Part shown: one piece after another, positions 49,615-59,268 of the stretch
Numbering within the stretch: the stretch's first letter is position 1
Layout of the letters: each line of letters begins with the position of its first letter
Origin: Cyanobacteria bacterium SZAS-4
GTDB taxonomy: Bacteria; Cyanobacteriota; Vampirovibrionia; Obscuribacterales; Obscuribacteraceae
Assembly: GCA_018266255.1 (NCBI GenBank)
Contig: JAFEAT010000003.1
Span: forward strand, 1-64,000
Length of the DNA stretch: 64,000 nucleotides
Direction of reading: 5' to 3'
Notes under the pieces: generated by a model
Told to the model about the DNA's origin: nothing
What the model saw: the letters and a program-made list of their open reading frames with translations, nothing else
Database searches by the model: none
Made by a program: the position numbers and the translations under genes

Positions 49615-50869
49615 CAAATCAAGAACTCGCATCGCCTTTTGGTTTATTGGACTTTCTTCGCTTGCGTATATAACGCCGACGATTCTCGGTGTGTTTTTCT
49701 TCTACGGCACGCTAACGGCTGCGCTCGATCAAGAGTTGCGCACACTTGCCTCGAGCATCGGTCATGCCATCGATTTGAGCAGTGGACAACCGCGTTTTCG
49801 AGATTGGGCTAGAGTCGTTCACACGGAGCCAGCTAGAGCTTTGTACGCGATTCAATTGTTCAACTTGCAAGGAACATTACTTGAGAGCTACGGCATCAAA
49901 GGTAGTCGGCTTCTCTCTCCTAAGGTAAAAGAACTGAACGATCAGGGGCAGCAGGTGCGGTTACTGGTAACGAATTTGGATTACCAGGGAAAGATCATCG
50001 GTTATTTGCAGCTTGAAGTTTCTACAAAAGAACGTGATGCAGCGACGAAAAGTTTCATTTGGACGATGCTGATGATTGCTCCATTTGTCATCGCCGGTCT
50101 CAGTTTTTGTGGTTACTACGTTTCGGACAAAGCCACCATTCCAATTCGAAAAGCCGTGGTCGGGCTGAGACAGTTTTTGGCTGATGCCGGTCATGAACTG
50201 AACACGCCATTGAGCGTTGTATCTGCTTACACAGAGAGCTTGCAGAAAAAATTAGACAAGGCTGGATTGTCATTTGATGAGCCTGCAATTATCACGAATG
50301 CAGCCGATCGCATGAAAAAGATTATTGACGATCTCTCTCTTTTAGCAGAGATAGAGTCACTCGAGAAAGAATCTACCTATGTTGATCTCGAGGACATCGT
50401 CAAGCAGCAGGCGACGGAGTTTTCAATTCGATTTCAGGAAAAAAATCTGCAGTTTGTGTGTCGCACAATCCCCGAGTGCAAGATACAAGGTAATGCGCAA
50501 GCCTTGCACTTTCTAATCTCCAATCTTCTTGCAAACGCCCTCAGATACACAAACCACGGCTCTGTCGAAATCGCGCTGCAGAGAGATGGCGCAGCCGTCA
50601 AAGTCGTTGTCTCTGACACAGGAATTGGTATTCCTGAAAACGCCCAAGAAGATATATTCAAACGATTTTATCGGGTTGATAAGAGCAGAAGTCGCACCTC
50701 GGGTGGTTCCGGTCTTGGACTTGCGATCGTCAAGGCTATTACCGAGGCTCACGGTGGCGCTATCGAGGTGATAAGCGTTTTAGATAAGGGGTCACAATTT
50801 ACAGTCACCTTGCCGACAGATGGATTTGCCGGTGAGCGTCCTCAAACCCAGCCACGCGCGCAAGTTTGA
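49604..50869 (+). CDS. Sensor histidine kinase
   Basis: 421 residues from the ATG at 49604 that overlaps the response-regulator stop. Membrane segments at about 11-35 and 148-170 enclose an extracytoplasmic sensor of about 110 residues. The kinase core has the acceptor His in GHELNTPLSVVSAYTES, NLLANALRYTNHG, SDTGIGIPENAQED and GGSGLGLAIVKAI. A classical HAMP domain is not evident between TM2 and the H-box; the link is short. It pairs with the OmpR-type regulator upstream. Confidence 0.92.
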   Translation: MRDDKSRTRIAFWFIGLSSLAYITPTILGVFFFYGTLTAALDQELRTLASSIGHAIDLSSGQPRFRDWARVVHTEPARALYAIQLFNLQGTLLESYGIKGSRLLSPKVKELNDQGQQVRLLVTNLDYQGKIIGYLQLEVSTKERDAATKSFIWTMLMIAPFVIAGLSFCGYYVSDKATIPIRKAVVGLRQFLADAGHELNTPLSVVSAYTESLQKKLDKAGLSFDEPAIITNAADRMKKIIDDLSLLAEIESLEKESTYVDLEDIVKQQATEFSIRFQEKNLQFVCRTIPECKIQGNAQALHFLISNLLANALRYTNHGSVEIALQRDGAAVKVVVSDTGIGIPENAQEDIFKRFYRVDKSRSRTSGGSGLGLAIVKAITEAHGGAIEVISVLDKGSQFTVTLPTDGFAGERPQTQPRAQV

Positions 50870-51156
50870 TAATACCTTGACTTTGTTTTGTGCCCTGGAG
50901 CCTTGCACAAATGTTGCACACATAGGCTGCCTTCTTTTAGTAAACTGGGACCGAGTGCTGCTCAAGTTGAGCCCGCTGCACCACGCCGCGTGAAAAGAAT
51001 TAGCGCTCACTAAGATCCCGAAAGACAAACGTACTAGAGCAAACAGCTATCTCTGCTGTTTCGACGCTCGCTCACGAACACGGCTGACTTCTGGCAGATT
51101 CGGCATCGTAATCCTTTTTGAAACCGATCCGAAAAGCAATCGAAAAGAATTTGAAT

Positions 51157-52818
51157 ATGCGATTGGCAATATTTCCAATTTTCAGAAACTTCGTATTGCC
51201 ACGAAGGTTCTCTAGTTTGCCGTTCACATCGTGCTTTTGTCTGTCGCTAACATTGTGCCTACTTGTAATGTTCTTCGTTTCGGGGACGAGGTGTTCTGCC
51301 GAAGATTCCGGACTGACAGGATTGGGTGAACCCGCTGCGCCAAGCTCCTTGAGCAATCCTTCGCAAGTCATGCCAAATACTGCTTCGAATTCTCAACTGT
51401 TGCCCAATCAAACTCGCTCTAACGACAGTCCTTCATCGATCTTTTTACGTCCCCGTATCGAACAGTCGGTTATATCAAAGCCTTTCACGCTGCGCCTCGC
51501 CGTCGAGTATGCGCAACGAAATTATCCAAACATTCTCAAGGGCAAGTCGCAAATGCGTGCTGCCGAGAGAAACGTTACGGTTCAAAAAATAACTGAATAC
51601 ATGCCGGATTCGCTTCTGCAGTATCAAGAACTTTATGCAAGCCACAACAAGCTGACACAAACGTTTTTCGGTAGTCCGGTCTTTCCGGCTATAGCCGGAC
51701 CTGCCAAAGATACTACGTCGCTCTCTCCTTATTTATTCAGCGCCGCTGGTGTTAGCCTTGATTGGGCACCACTCGATTTTGGATTGCACAAAGCGCGGAT
51801 ACAACTAGCGAAACGCCTCGCGGCACAAACCAAATCCACCTACACGGCAACCGAACTCGACGTCGGTCTCACCACAGCCAATGCCTTTCTTGACGGTGTC
51901 ATCGCCGTTCAGCAAGTAAAAGCAGCGGAACAAAATGTGCGTTCATTCGAACAATTCAGCAAGATTGTCGAAGCTCAAGTCAATGCTTCACTCAAACCAG
52001 GGGCCGATCAATCGCTTGCCCTGGCTCAACTTGCTAACGCCCGAAACGACCTGATTCGAGCCGAAATGTCTAGAGATTTGGCTTTTGCAAATTTGGCCAA
52101 CTCGATGGGGTTAGGTGGGCGAATGATCGATATTGACTCAACCGGAATCGCTGAAAGAGCTGAGCCAGCCGTGATTCAAAAGTCCACTCCGGTTTTCGAG
52201 CAAGTGCCAATATTACAGGCTGCCAATGCCACTGTCCTTTCTGCAGTCGCTCAGAAGAAAGTTCTAGATAAGGAGTACTATCCAATTTTTCATCTGCTTG
52301 CCGGCTTCAACTTGCGCAGTTCGGCATTGAGTCCAACTGTGGCTGGCAAAATGCAATCGAGCAATCTTGCCGGTGCTCTGCCCGTTATTCCAAACTACCA
52401 GATGGCTCTAATTATTAATTGGAATTTTTTGGACATCTTTCGACTGCATCAAGAAAAGAAAGTGCAGCAGGAGCGCATCTATCAGCAGCAGCAGGAATCG
52501 AGCCTGGTAGAACAAAATTTGCGCACTCAAGATTTGCAATCAAGAACGCGAGTGAAAGCAGCGCTGGCATTGGCCGAGAACATGCCAATCCAGGTGCACG
52601 CCTCTGAAGTAGCAACTCAGCAGGCAGAGGCCAGATACAAAACAGGTTTGGGGTCAGTCGCCCAAGTCGCTCAGGCAAACGAGGTATTGGCACAATCTCG
52701 AGTGCAAGATGCTATTGCCAAAGTGGGCGTATGGCGTGCACTACTTTCGGTGGCATCAAGCCACGGCGATCTGCACCCGCTGTTGTCTGAATCAGATCGA
52801 ATTCAGAAGGGGCTCTAG
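51157..52818 (+). CDS. TolC-family outer-membrane efflux protein
   Basis: About 553 residues. A signal peptide is visible (CLSLTLCLLVMFFVSGTRCSA), followed by a Ser/Pro-rich stretch. Two helical TolC repeats are recognisable from VKQVKAAEQNVRSFEQF...GADQSLALAQLANARNDLIRAE and ATQQAEARYKTGLGSVAQVAQANEVLAQSRVQDA. It forms the outer-membrane exit of the RND pump encoded next, separated by two bases. The start could be the ATG at 51157 or a TTG at 51118. The 287-base gap upstream of it holds no recognised gene. Confidence 0.88.
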   Translation: MRLAIFPIFRNFVLPRRFSSLPFTSCFCLSLTLCLLVMFFVSGTRCSAEDSGLTGLGEPAAPSSLSNPSQVMPNTASNSQLLPNQTRSNDSPSSIFLRPRIEQSVISKPFTLRLAVEYAQRNYPNILKGKSQMRAAERNVTVQKITEYMPDSLLQYQELYASHNKLTQTFFGSPVFPAIAGPAKDTTSLSPYLFSAAGVSLDWAPLDFGLHKARIQLAKRLAAQTKSTYTATELDVGLTTANAFLDGVIAVQQVKAAEQNVRSFEQFSKIVEAQVNASLKPGADQSLALAQLANARNDLIRAEMSRDLAFANLANSMGLGGRMIDIDSTGIAERAEPAVIQKSTPVFEQVPILQAANATVLSAVAQKKVLDKEYYPIFHLLAGFNLRSSALSPTVAGKMQSSNLAGALPVIPNYQMALIINWNFLDIFRLHQEKKVQQERIYQQQQESSLVEQNLRTQDLQSRTRVKAALALAENMPIQVHASEVATQQAEARYKTGLGSVAQVAQANEVLAQSRVQDAIAKVGVWRALLSVASSHGDLHPLLSESDRIQKGL

Positions 52819-52820
52819 GT

Positions 52821-55800
52821 ATGTGGCTGATTCGACTGGCAATGGGGCGACCGGTCACGATAATGGTTGTGGTTGCGGCTACGGTACTTTTTGCCATTCT
52901 GGCAATGACGCGCATGAAGGTCGATATTTTTCCGACCATCGACCTGCCCCGAGTGACTGTGGTTCAGCCATATGGCGGAATGGATCCTTCTCAAATGGAA
53001 GGGTACATGGTTACTTTTTATGAGCAACATTTCTTCTACATCAGTGGCGTAGATCATGTCTCTTCGCGCTCGATTCAGAGCGCTGCTGTTATGGACGTTT
53101 ACTTCCAACCTGGTGCGGATATGGCCGATGCCATGGCGCAGGTTGTAGCGCAAGTGGAACGATCTAAAGCGTACATGCCACCGGGAACGGTGACACCGTT
53201 CATTCTGCGCTATGACGTTGGCAGTGTTCCAGTTGGATACCTTGTATTTTCGAGTGAAACCGAAAACCTCGGAGAGATCCAGGATGTCGTCTATTCGCGC
53301 ATCAGACCTGTTGTGTCGACGACGCCTGGTGTGTCGACACCGCCTCCATTCGGCGGCAATCAACGTTCGATCGTGGTTACTATCGATGCGAAAAAACTGG
53401 CTCAGTATCATCTCAACATCGACGATGTAGTGCAGGCACTCAACGACGGCAATGTCATTATGCCGTCTGGAATCGTCAGAACAGGCGATATTCAACGCAT
53501 GGCGTCGATCGATTCGATCGTCAAAGATATTCAAAGTTTAGGCGATATACCGCTGCAAAATAAGTCGGGTACTGAGAATGTCTTTTTGCGTGATATCGCA
53601 TCTGTAAGTGACGCCACAGACATTTCGACCGGATACGCATTGGTTAACGGACATCGCACTGTCTACATGGCTATCTCCAAACAAGCAAGCGCATCGACGT
53701 TGGCGGTAGTTGAGGGCGTAAAGAAAAAGATTCCTTACATGCAAGACTTGCTGCCCCAAGATATTAAAGTGTCTTTCGAATTCGATCAGTCAACGTATGT
53801 CACCGAAGCGCTGCTCGGTTTGCTGATTGAGGGAGGCATCGGAGCGTTGCTTACGGGGGCCGTGGTGCTCCTCTTCCTGCGCGATTTTAAAAGTTCGTTG
53901 ATCGTTGTTCTCAATATTCCGTTTGCTTTGTTGGCCGCTATGGTTGGCTTGTGGATGACAGGGCAAACAATCAATCTCATGACCTTGAGCGGCTTGTCGC
54001 TAGCCGTCGGTATTCTGGTTGATGAAGCGACAGTTACGATCGAGAATATTCACAGTCATTTAAGTCTGGGACGACCGCTTTTGCCTGGAATCTATTTCGC
54101 GTCGCTTGAAGTAGTCGTGCCTCGTTTGTTGGCGATGTTGTCGGTCGTGTCTGTTTTCACACCATCCTTCTTTATGGTGGGACCATCGAAATCTCTCTTC
54201 GTGCCTTTGAGTCTGGCGGTTGGTCTGGCCATGTTCGCGTCCTATCTGTTGTCTGGAACGTTTGTGCCAATCATGTGCGCATGGCTACTCAAAGATCACC
54301 CCACACATATTGATGACACGCTTGAGGAACGCATTCAGGATCGCATCGAGGAACGACTGGATGGCCACGTGCCTAAGCACACCCATCACGTTCATAAAGG
54401 GCAAACCATAACTGCCGGGCTCGAAATCTTTCATCCAGAAAAACCTGATCTCATGCAGCGTATACGGGATCGCTATCAGAGGTTGCTGATCAGGTTGTTT
54501 GCAATTCGCCCGCTCATCTTGAGTGTATTTGTCTTCATTTGTTTGAGTTCCATACTGATTTATCCAATGCTTGGACGTGAAATTTTTCCAGCCGGAAATC
54601 CCAAAGGGTTTCAATTGCGGCTCAAAGCTCCCGTCGGAACTCGGTTTGAGAAAACCGAGGAAATAACGAAAGATGTATTGAAGTTGATACAAAATGATGT
54701 CGGCGAAAAAAATGTCGAAGTGTCGATTTGCTATGTCGGTTCTCAGCCTCCGAGTTATGCGATCAGTAATACCTACATGTGGACAAGCGGGCCACAAGAA
54801 GCTGTGATGATGGTGTCTTTCGAAGAAGACGCACATGTTCGTATAAAACAGCTGGAGGAGCAGCTGAGAAAGCAATTGGAAGACAACTTTCCGGATTGCG
54901 ATTTCACGTTTGAAGCCGGAGACATAGTCAATACCGTCATGAACTTTGGCACCTCTACGCCGATTCGAGTCGATGTTGACGGTCCGAACTACAATGAGGT
55001 GACCGAATACTCGCGTAGAGTTTTGAACAAACTAAAGAGCGTGTCGCACTTGCGTGACGTTGGTATTTTGCAACCCCTGGATTATCCAACCATGCAAGTC
55101 ATTGTGGATCGGGTGCGCGCCGGGCAGCTTGGCGTCAGCGTGAAAGACATAGGTCGAGCACTCGTTTCTTCCACCTATTCGAGCCGATTTGTCACTCCCA
55201 TTTATTGGCGGGACGGCAAAAGTGGTTTGTCGTATCAGGTGCAAGTACAAGTGCCGCAGGGTGAATTAAACTCCACACAGGCGGTGGGAGCAATGCCAAT
55301 CAAAACTGGAAGTTTTGCCGGACCGTTTTTGCGAGATGTGTCTAAGGTTTCTTTCGGCACCACCCCCGGTGAGTTCGATCACTACAATATGCGGCGCACA
55401 ATATCGATTTCAGCAAATCTATCTGATGATGATTTGGGCGGCGCAGCTGCTGACGTGAAGAAGGCCTTAGACGAAGTGGGTAAACCGCCAAGAGGCGTGA
55501 AGGTTTCAATTCGCGGACAAGTTCCCACGATGAACGATACCTTTTTTGCACTAAGCCTTGGCATCGTGTTTGCAGTCGTGGCAATCTTTCTTTTGCTCGT
55601 ATCTTTTTTCCAATCACTCGCTTTGGCTTTTATTATCGTTTCTGTGGTGCCTGCCATTTTGTTCGGTGCACTTCTGGCTCTGGTTTTGACGCACACGACC
55701 TTGAACGTGCAGTCTTTCATGGGTGCAATCATGGCGACTGGAGTCGGTGTGGCAAACAGCATTCTGGTGATCGTGTTCGCCGAAGAAAGACGCGCACTTG

Positions 55801-56165
55801 GAATTTCGGCCAAGTCGGCAGCGATCACAGGTGCTGCAGCTAGACTTCGTCCCGTTCTGATGACGAGTATTGCCATGATCGCAGGTATGATACCGATGGC
55901 TCTGGGGATAGGCGAAGGGGCGGACCGAACAGCTCCGCTCGGGCGCGCTGTTATTGGAGGACTTCTTGTTTCCACAAACGCCGTGCTCCTGGTACTGCCC
56001 CTGGTGTATGCGTTTGTGCAAAAGAAAGCTTCGCGTAAAGGAGTTTCACTGCTTCCAGAAGACAACGTTGCAGATGGAAGCGGTGGACACAGTCATGGAC
56101 ACACACACGAGCATGATCATACTCATGCTCATTCCGGGTGCGAAGAACACAAGGCAGGAGCGTAG
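52821..56165 (+). CDS. RND-family efflux pump (HAE1-like) with His-rich C-terminal tail
   Basis: 1114 residues, the usual length for an inner-membrane RND pump with 12 membrane helices. It starts MWLIRLAMGRPVTIMVVVAATVLF and has RMKVDIFPTIDLPRVTVVQPYGG. The proton-relay helix contains GILVDEATVTIENI, where the second Asp of AcrB is Glu. A central loop (HVPKHTHHVHKG) and the last 30 residues, beginning SGGHSHGHTHEHDHTHAHSG, are rich in His. This suggests metal binding or export of a metal, but an HAE1-type drug pump with a His tail is also possible. It lies between tolC and the adaptor gene; its stop is separated from the GTG of the adaptor by five bases. Confidence 0.92.
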   Translation: MWLIRLAMGRPVTIMVVVAATVLFAILAMTRMKVDIFPTIDLPRVTVVQPYGGMDPSQMEGYMVTFYEQHFFYISGVDHVSSRSIQSAAVMDVYFQPGADMADAMAQVVAQVERSKAYMPPGTVTPFILRYDVGSVPVGYLVFSSETENLGEIQDVVYSRIRPVVSTTPGVSTPPPFGGNQRSIVVTIDAKKLAQYHLNIDDVVQALNDGNVIMPSGIVRTGDIQRMASIDSIVKDIQSLGDIPLQNKSGTENVFLRDIASVSDATDISTGYALVNGHRTVYMAISKQASASTLAVVEGVKKKIPYMQDLLPQDIKVSFEFDQSTYVTEALLGLLIEGGIGALLTGAVVLLFLRDFKSSLIVVLNIPFALLAAMVGLWMTGQTINLMTLSGLSLAVGILVDEATVTIENIHSHLSLGRPLLPGIYFASLEVVVPRLLAMLSVVSVFTPSFFMVGPSKSLFVPLSLAVGLAMFASYLLSGTFVPIMCAWLLKDHPTHIDDTLEERIQDRIEERLDGHVPKHTHHVHKGQTITAGLEIFHPEKPDLMQRIRDRYQRLLIRLFAIRPLILSVFVFICLSSILIYPMLGREIFPAGNPKGFQLRLKAPVGTRFEKTEEITKDVLKLIQNDVGEKNVEVSICYVGSQPPSYAISNTYMWTSGPQEAVMMVSFEEDAHVRIKQLEEQLRKQLEDNFPDCDFTFEAGDIVNTVMNFGTSTPIRVDVDGPNYNEVTEYSRRVLNKLKSVSHLRDVGILQPLDYPTMQVIVDRVRAGQLGVSVKDIGRALVSSTYSSRFVTPIYWRDGKSGLSYQVQVQVPQGELNSTQAVGAMPIKTGSFAGPFLRDVSKVSFGTTPGEFDHYNMRRTISISANLSDDDLGGAAADVKKALDEVGKPPRGVKVSIRGQVPTMNDTFFALSLGIVFAVVAIFLLLVSFFQSLALAFIIVSVVPAILFGALLALVLTHTTLNVQSFMGAIMATGVGVANSILVIVFAEERRALGISAKSAAITGAAARLRPVLMTSIAMIAGMIPMALGIGEGADRTAPLGRAVIGGLLVSTNAVLLVLPLVYAFVQKKASRKGVSLLPEDNVADGSGGHSHGHTHEHDHTHAHSGCEEHKAGA

Positions 56166-56170
56166 TAGCG

Positions 56171-57514
56171 GTGATTCGAGTGACCAGCAGCTTTTTCAGA
56201 TTCAGTTTGTTGATGGCATGTTCAACAGTCTTTCTCACTTCTTGTGGTGGCAATGACCAAGACTCCAAAACTAAGAAGGACTCATCACAGGGCAGCGACG
56301 TCGCAGATAGCAACTCTGACAAAGACGGTAAGAGTCAGCTGATGACAGTGGCTGTTGTTCCAGTCAAGTCTGAGATGCTCTCGCATAAACTAGAATTGCC
56401 CGGCGAACTTCTGGCATATCAAAACGTGCCGGTGCACGCCAAGGTCGAGGGCTACATCAAAGATATATTTGTGGATCGCGGCTCGTTTGTGAAAAAGGGC
56501 GAGGCGATGATTCTAATTTCTTGCCCTGAATTAAATGAAAAAGTAAAAGAAGCTGAAGCGAAATTGTCTTCTGCAGAATCTTCATATCGACAAGCGCAAG
56601 CGACGGTAGACGCAGTCAAATCCAAGCTGATCGAGGCAAAGGCTAGATGCGATGCCGATCGGTTGACTCTTTCGCGCTTGCAGCAAGCCGCGAAGACACC
56701 AGGAGCAGTGGCGCAAAACGAAGTGGATATTCAGGAGAAAGCCTTTGAATCCGATCAGGCTAGAGTAGAATCTGTCAAACAGGAAGTGCTTGGCGCAAAG
56801 AATCTTGTGTTGGCTGAAAGTCACAATGTGCAAGCAGCGCGTCAGGTTCTCAATTCTGTGAAGGACATGACAGGTTATCTGACCATACGCGCTCCCTTCG
56901 ATGGTGTTGTCACCGAGCGAAACGTTCATAACGGCAGTATTGTTGCAGTCTCGACCGGTAGAGAGGCACCGCCCTTAGTGCGGGTGCAAGAGAAGAACCA
57001 TCTTAGATTGGTGGTGGCAGTGCCAGAAGACTCAGTGTCGGGCACAAAAATTGGACAAAAAATCGAGTTTAGTGTTCCTGCTTTTATCGGCAAGCAGTTT
57101 TTCGGCAAGATTGCCAGACCTGGATACGCCCTGGACAGCGCAACCAGAACCATGCCAGTCGAGCTAGATGTTCCAAACGCAAATGGTGAGCTTGAACCGG
57201 GCATGTTCGCCACTGTGCACTGGCTTGTTTCCCGACCTTACAAGACTCTGTTTGTACCCGCATCCGCGGTGGATTCGGATTTAAAAGGCACGTTCGTTAT
57301 CCGGGTTAAAGACAACGTCAGTGAACGAATTGATGTGCAGAAGGGTTTGAGCATGGGTGAGCGGGTCGAGCTCTCCGGTAAAATAGATGAAGGCGATCTG
57401 ATCGCCCTCAAGGCCACAAATGAAATAAAGTCTGGAACTCATTTGCTGGCCAAAATCGCCGACGAAAATGAAATTAAACGAGCCGCTAAACATGCCTCAG
57501 CTGGTGGGGAGTGA
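56171..57514 (+). CDS. RND periplasmic adaptor (membrane-fusion protein), lipoprotein
   Basis: 447 residues. A lipoprotein signal with lipobox LTSC is followed by an acidic linker. The lipoyl half-motifs are GYIKDIFVDRGSFVKKGEAMILI and GYLTIRAPFDGVVTERNVHNGSIV, with a long coiled-coil hairpin between them (about 130-260). Beta-barrel and C-terminal MP-like domains follow. It connects the RND pump to TolC. The GTG at 56171, five bases after the RND stop and with GGAGC upstream, is preferred to a start inside the previous gene. Confidence 0.9.
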   Translation: MIRVTSSFFRFSLLMACSTVFLTSCGGNDQDSKTKKDSSQGSDVADSNSDKDGKSQLMTVAVVPVKSEMLSHKLELPGELLAYQNVPVHAKVEGYIKDIFVDRGSFVKKGEAMILISCPELNEKVKEAEAKLSSAESSYRQAQATVDAVKSKLIEAKARCDADRLTLSRLQQAAKTPGAVAQNEVDIQEKAFESDQARVESVKQEVLGAKNLVLAESHNVQAARQVLNSVKDMTGYLTIRAPFDGVVTERNVHNGSIVAVSTGREAPPLVRVQEKNHLRLVVAVPEDSVSGTKIGQKIEFSVPAFIGKQFFGKIARPGYALDSATRTMPVELDVPNANGELEPGMFATVHWLVSRPYKTLFVPASAVDSDLKGTFVIRVKDNVSERIDVQKGLSMGERVELSGKIDEGDLIALKATNEIKSGTHLLAKIADENEIKRAAKHASAGGE

Positions 57515-57518
57515 GTAA

Positions 57519-58088
57519 ATGCAAATTTCTGATGCGGAATGTAAATCTTTCGTGCTGCGTGAATCAATGCAAATCCTCGCAAGAGCAATCCTTTTGTCGA
57601 TTCTGATTTCCGTTTTCGCTAGTTCGATGGCGATTTCGCCTGCTTCTGGTCAAACCGTAGGCAACGGCACATACTTCGCACCGGCTGCAGGCGCGAAGGA
57701 AAATTATGGAGTGAATGCGGCCAGTCAGAATGGTGTGGTTAGCTACCCATCCCTACACACACGTGGTGGCAGTGGTAGTGGCATCGGCTCTTCCTTTGTA
57801 GATACGACTTCGTCGACAGCAGAGAGTTCACCAGCCGTTTCTCGTCCAGCCTTTGTCGCTGATACTGTGCAACAGTTCCACCTCCCCAAACTTGATTCTG
57901 CGTTTACCGAATCACTCGGTAGCCCGGCGCTTTTGATGTTTAACCCGACTGTGCCGAAAGCACCGAGAAGCAGCGCTCTGGTCGATCCACTGACAGGCCC
58001 GTTTGCCAAGCCAAACACCTTTCAGCCGATCGAAGATTTGCCGTCTTTTAACAAAAAACGCTCCGTCACTGATTGGATGCAGTTTTAG
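57519..58088 (+). CDS. Hypothetical secreted protein linked to the efflux operon
   Basis: 189 residues, not recognised. Two starts exist; the second Met (about residue 17) opens a signal peptide (QILARAILLSILISVFASSMA). The mature part is Ser/Pro/Ala/Gly-rich and without known motifs. It follows the adaptor after four bases with GGGGAG before the ATG, so it belongs to the efflux operon. It could be a small accessory component. Confidence 0.6.
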   Translation: MQISDAECKSFVLRESMQILARAILLSILISVFASSMAISPASGQTVGNGTYFAPAAGAKENYGVNAASQNGVVSYPSLHTRGGSGSGIGSSFVDTTSSTAESSPAVSRPAFVADTVQQFHLPKLDSAFTESLGSPALLMFNPTVPKAPRSSALVDPLTGPFAKPNTFQPIEDLPSFNKKRSVTDWMQF

Positions 58089-58194
58089 GCAGCAGTCCGG
58101 TTGTTCACAAACTGTAGGCAATTTCAAGTGATTATTTATTTCGAACCTGAGCATTTTGCTTTACCCGATGGCGTTTTAACGCGATGATTAGGGC

Positions 58195-59265
58195 ATGACA
58201 GATTCAAATTCAAGCGTATCCCCGTGGCAGCCGCTCTACACCATCGAGCGCAGCGGTATAACGGAAGTACAAGTCTACGGCATGATATCGGTTGTCGAGG
58301 GGGCTGCAGGCGGTGAGCCTAAACAGCTTCTCGGATACGGAGATGTCAATTATTTGTTGTGGAGCCGGTCGCTTCTCAAACCGTGGCAACTGCTCAGTCA
58401 CTTCCAGGAAGTTGTAGACAACTACCCTCAATTGAACGAGTCGCATCTGACATTGATGATGTCATCACACAGCGCAGAAGCTGCTCACCTAAAGCTGCTA
58501 GACGAAATAATGACGATAGGTGGAGTTTCAGATCACTTGCTGCGCTGTCCGGCAACGTATCCTCTCGCCAATGAGATGAGGATTGCCCTTAAGCTGGAAG
58601 GAAAGCCACCAAGCTCTATCTACCACAATTGCAGTGGCAAGCACTTCGGCTATTTACTCGCCTTGAAAGCTACCGGGCATGATATGGAGAGCTATGCAAA
58701 TCCTGATGGTGAACACTTTCAACCGCTGAAAGAACTATTGGCAGATTTGACTCACCGTCCGATCTCTGACTTTGATTATGCCACCACAGATGGTTGCCAG
58801 CTGCCAAATTTCGCTATGACGCCACGTGAGATGGCAAACGCTTATCTGCAGCTCGCCTGCGGTTCGAAATCAACTAACAAGCGGGTCTCGCAGCTAAATC
58901 AGTTGGGCGAGTTGATGCGCGCACACCCTCAGGTGATCGGGGGTGTCGAGCGATTCGATTCGAGATTGATGGCCGGTCTGTTTGCCAACGTAGACGAAGT
59001 TCCTCTGGTTGCGAAGGAAGGTGCCGATGGATTGCTCGGTATCGGAATTGCACCAAACACTAAATATCCACATGGACTCGGAATTCTGATCAAACTTTCT
59101 TCTGGTAACGAAACACGCCATATGCAGGCGCTGGTGAAAGAATTGTTCAGACAGCTTGGCTTGTTGAAAAACAAGCGGGATAAAGCGCACATTGGACCAC
59201 CGGTGCGTAAGGATCACATCAAGTCCCATTTCAACTTTGAAGTGTCAGTATCATCGGTGGTGTGA
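58195..59265 (+). CDS. Asparaginase II-type protein (PF06089 family)
   Basis: 356 residues. Family motifs include the SRSLLKPWQ start region (where most members have S-KPxQ), SSHSAEAAHL, RCPATYPL, YHNCSGKHFGYLLA, TTDGCQLPNFAMTPREMANAY and VAKEGADGLLGIGI. These match bacterial asparaginase II (Asparaginase_II), which hydrolyses L-asparagine to aspartate and ammonia. No signal peptide. It is followed after three bases by the candidate kynurenine formamidase. Confidence 0.88.
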   Translation: MTDSNSSVSPWQPLYTIERSGITEVQVYGMISVVEGAAGGEPKQLLGYGDVNYLLWSRSLLKPWQLLSHFQEVVDNYPQLNESHLTLMMSSHSAEAAHLKLLDEIMTIGGVSDHLLRCPATYPLANEMRIALKLEGKPPSSIYHNCSGKHFGYLLALKATGHDMESYANPDGEHFQPLKELLADLTHRPISDFDYATTDGCQLPNFAMTPREMANAYLQLACGSKSTNKRVSQLNQLGELMRAHPQVIGGVERFDSRLMAGLFANVDEVPLVAKEGADGLLGIGIAPNTKYPHGLGILIKLSSGNETRHMQALVKELFRQLGLLKNKRDKAHIGPPVRKDHIKSHFNFEVSVSSVV

Positions 59266-59268
59266 TTG

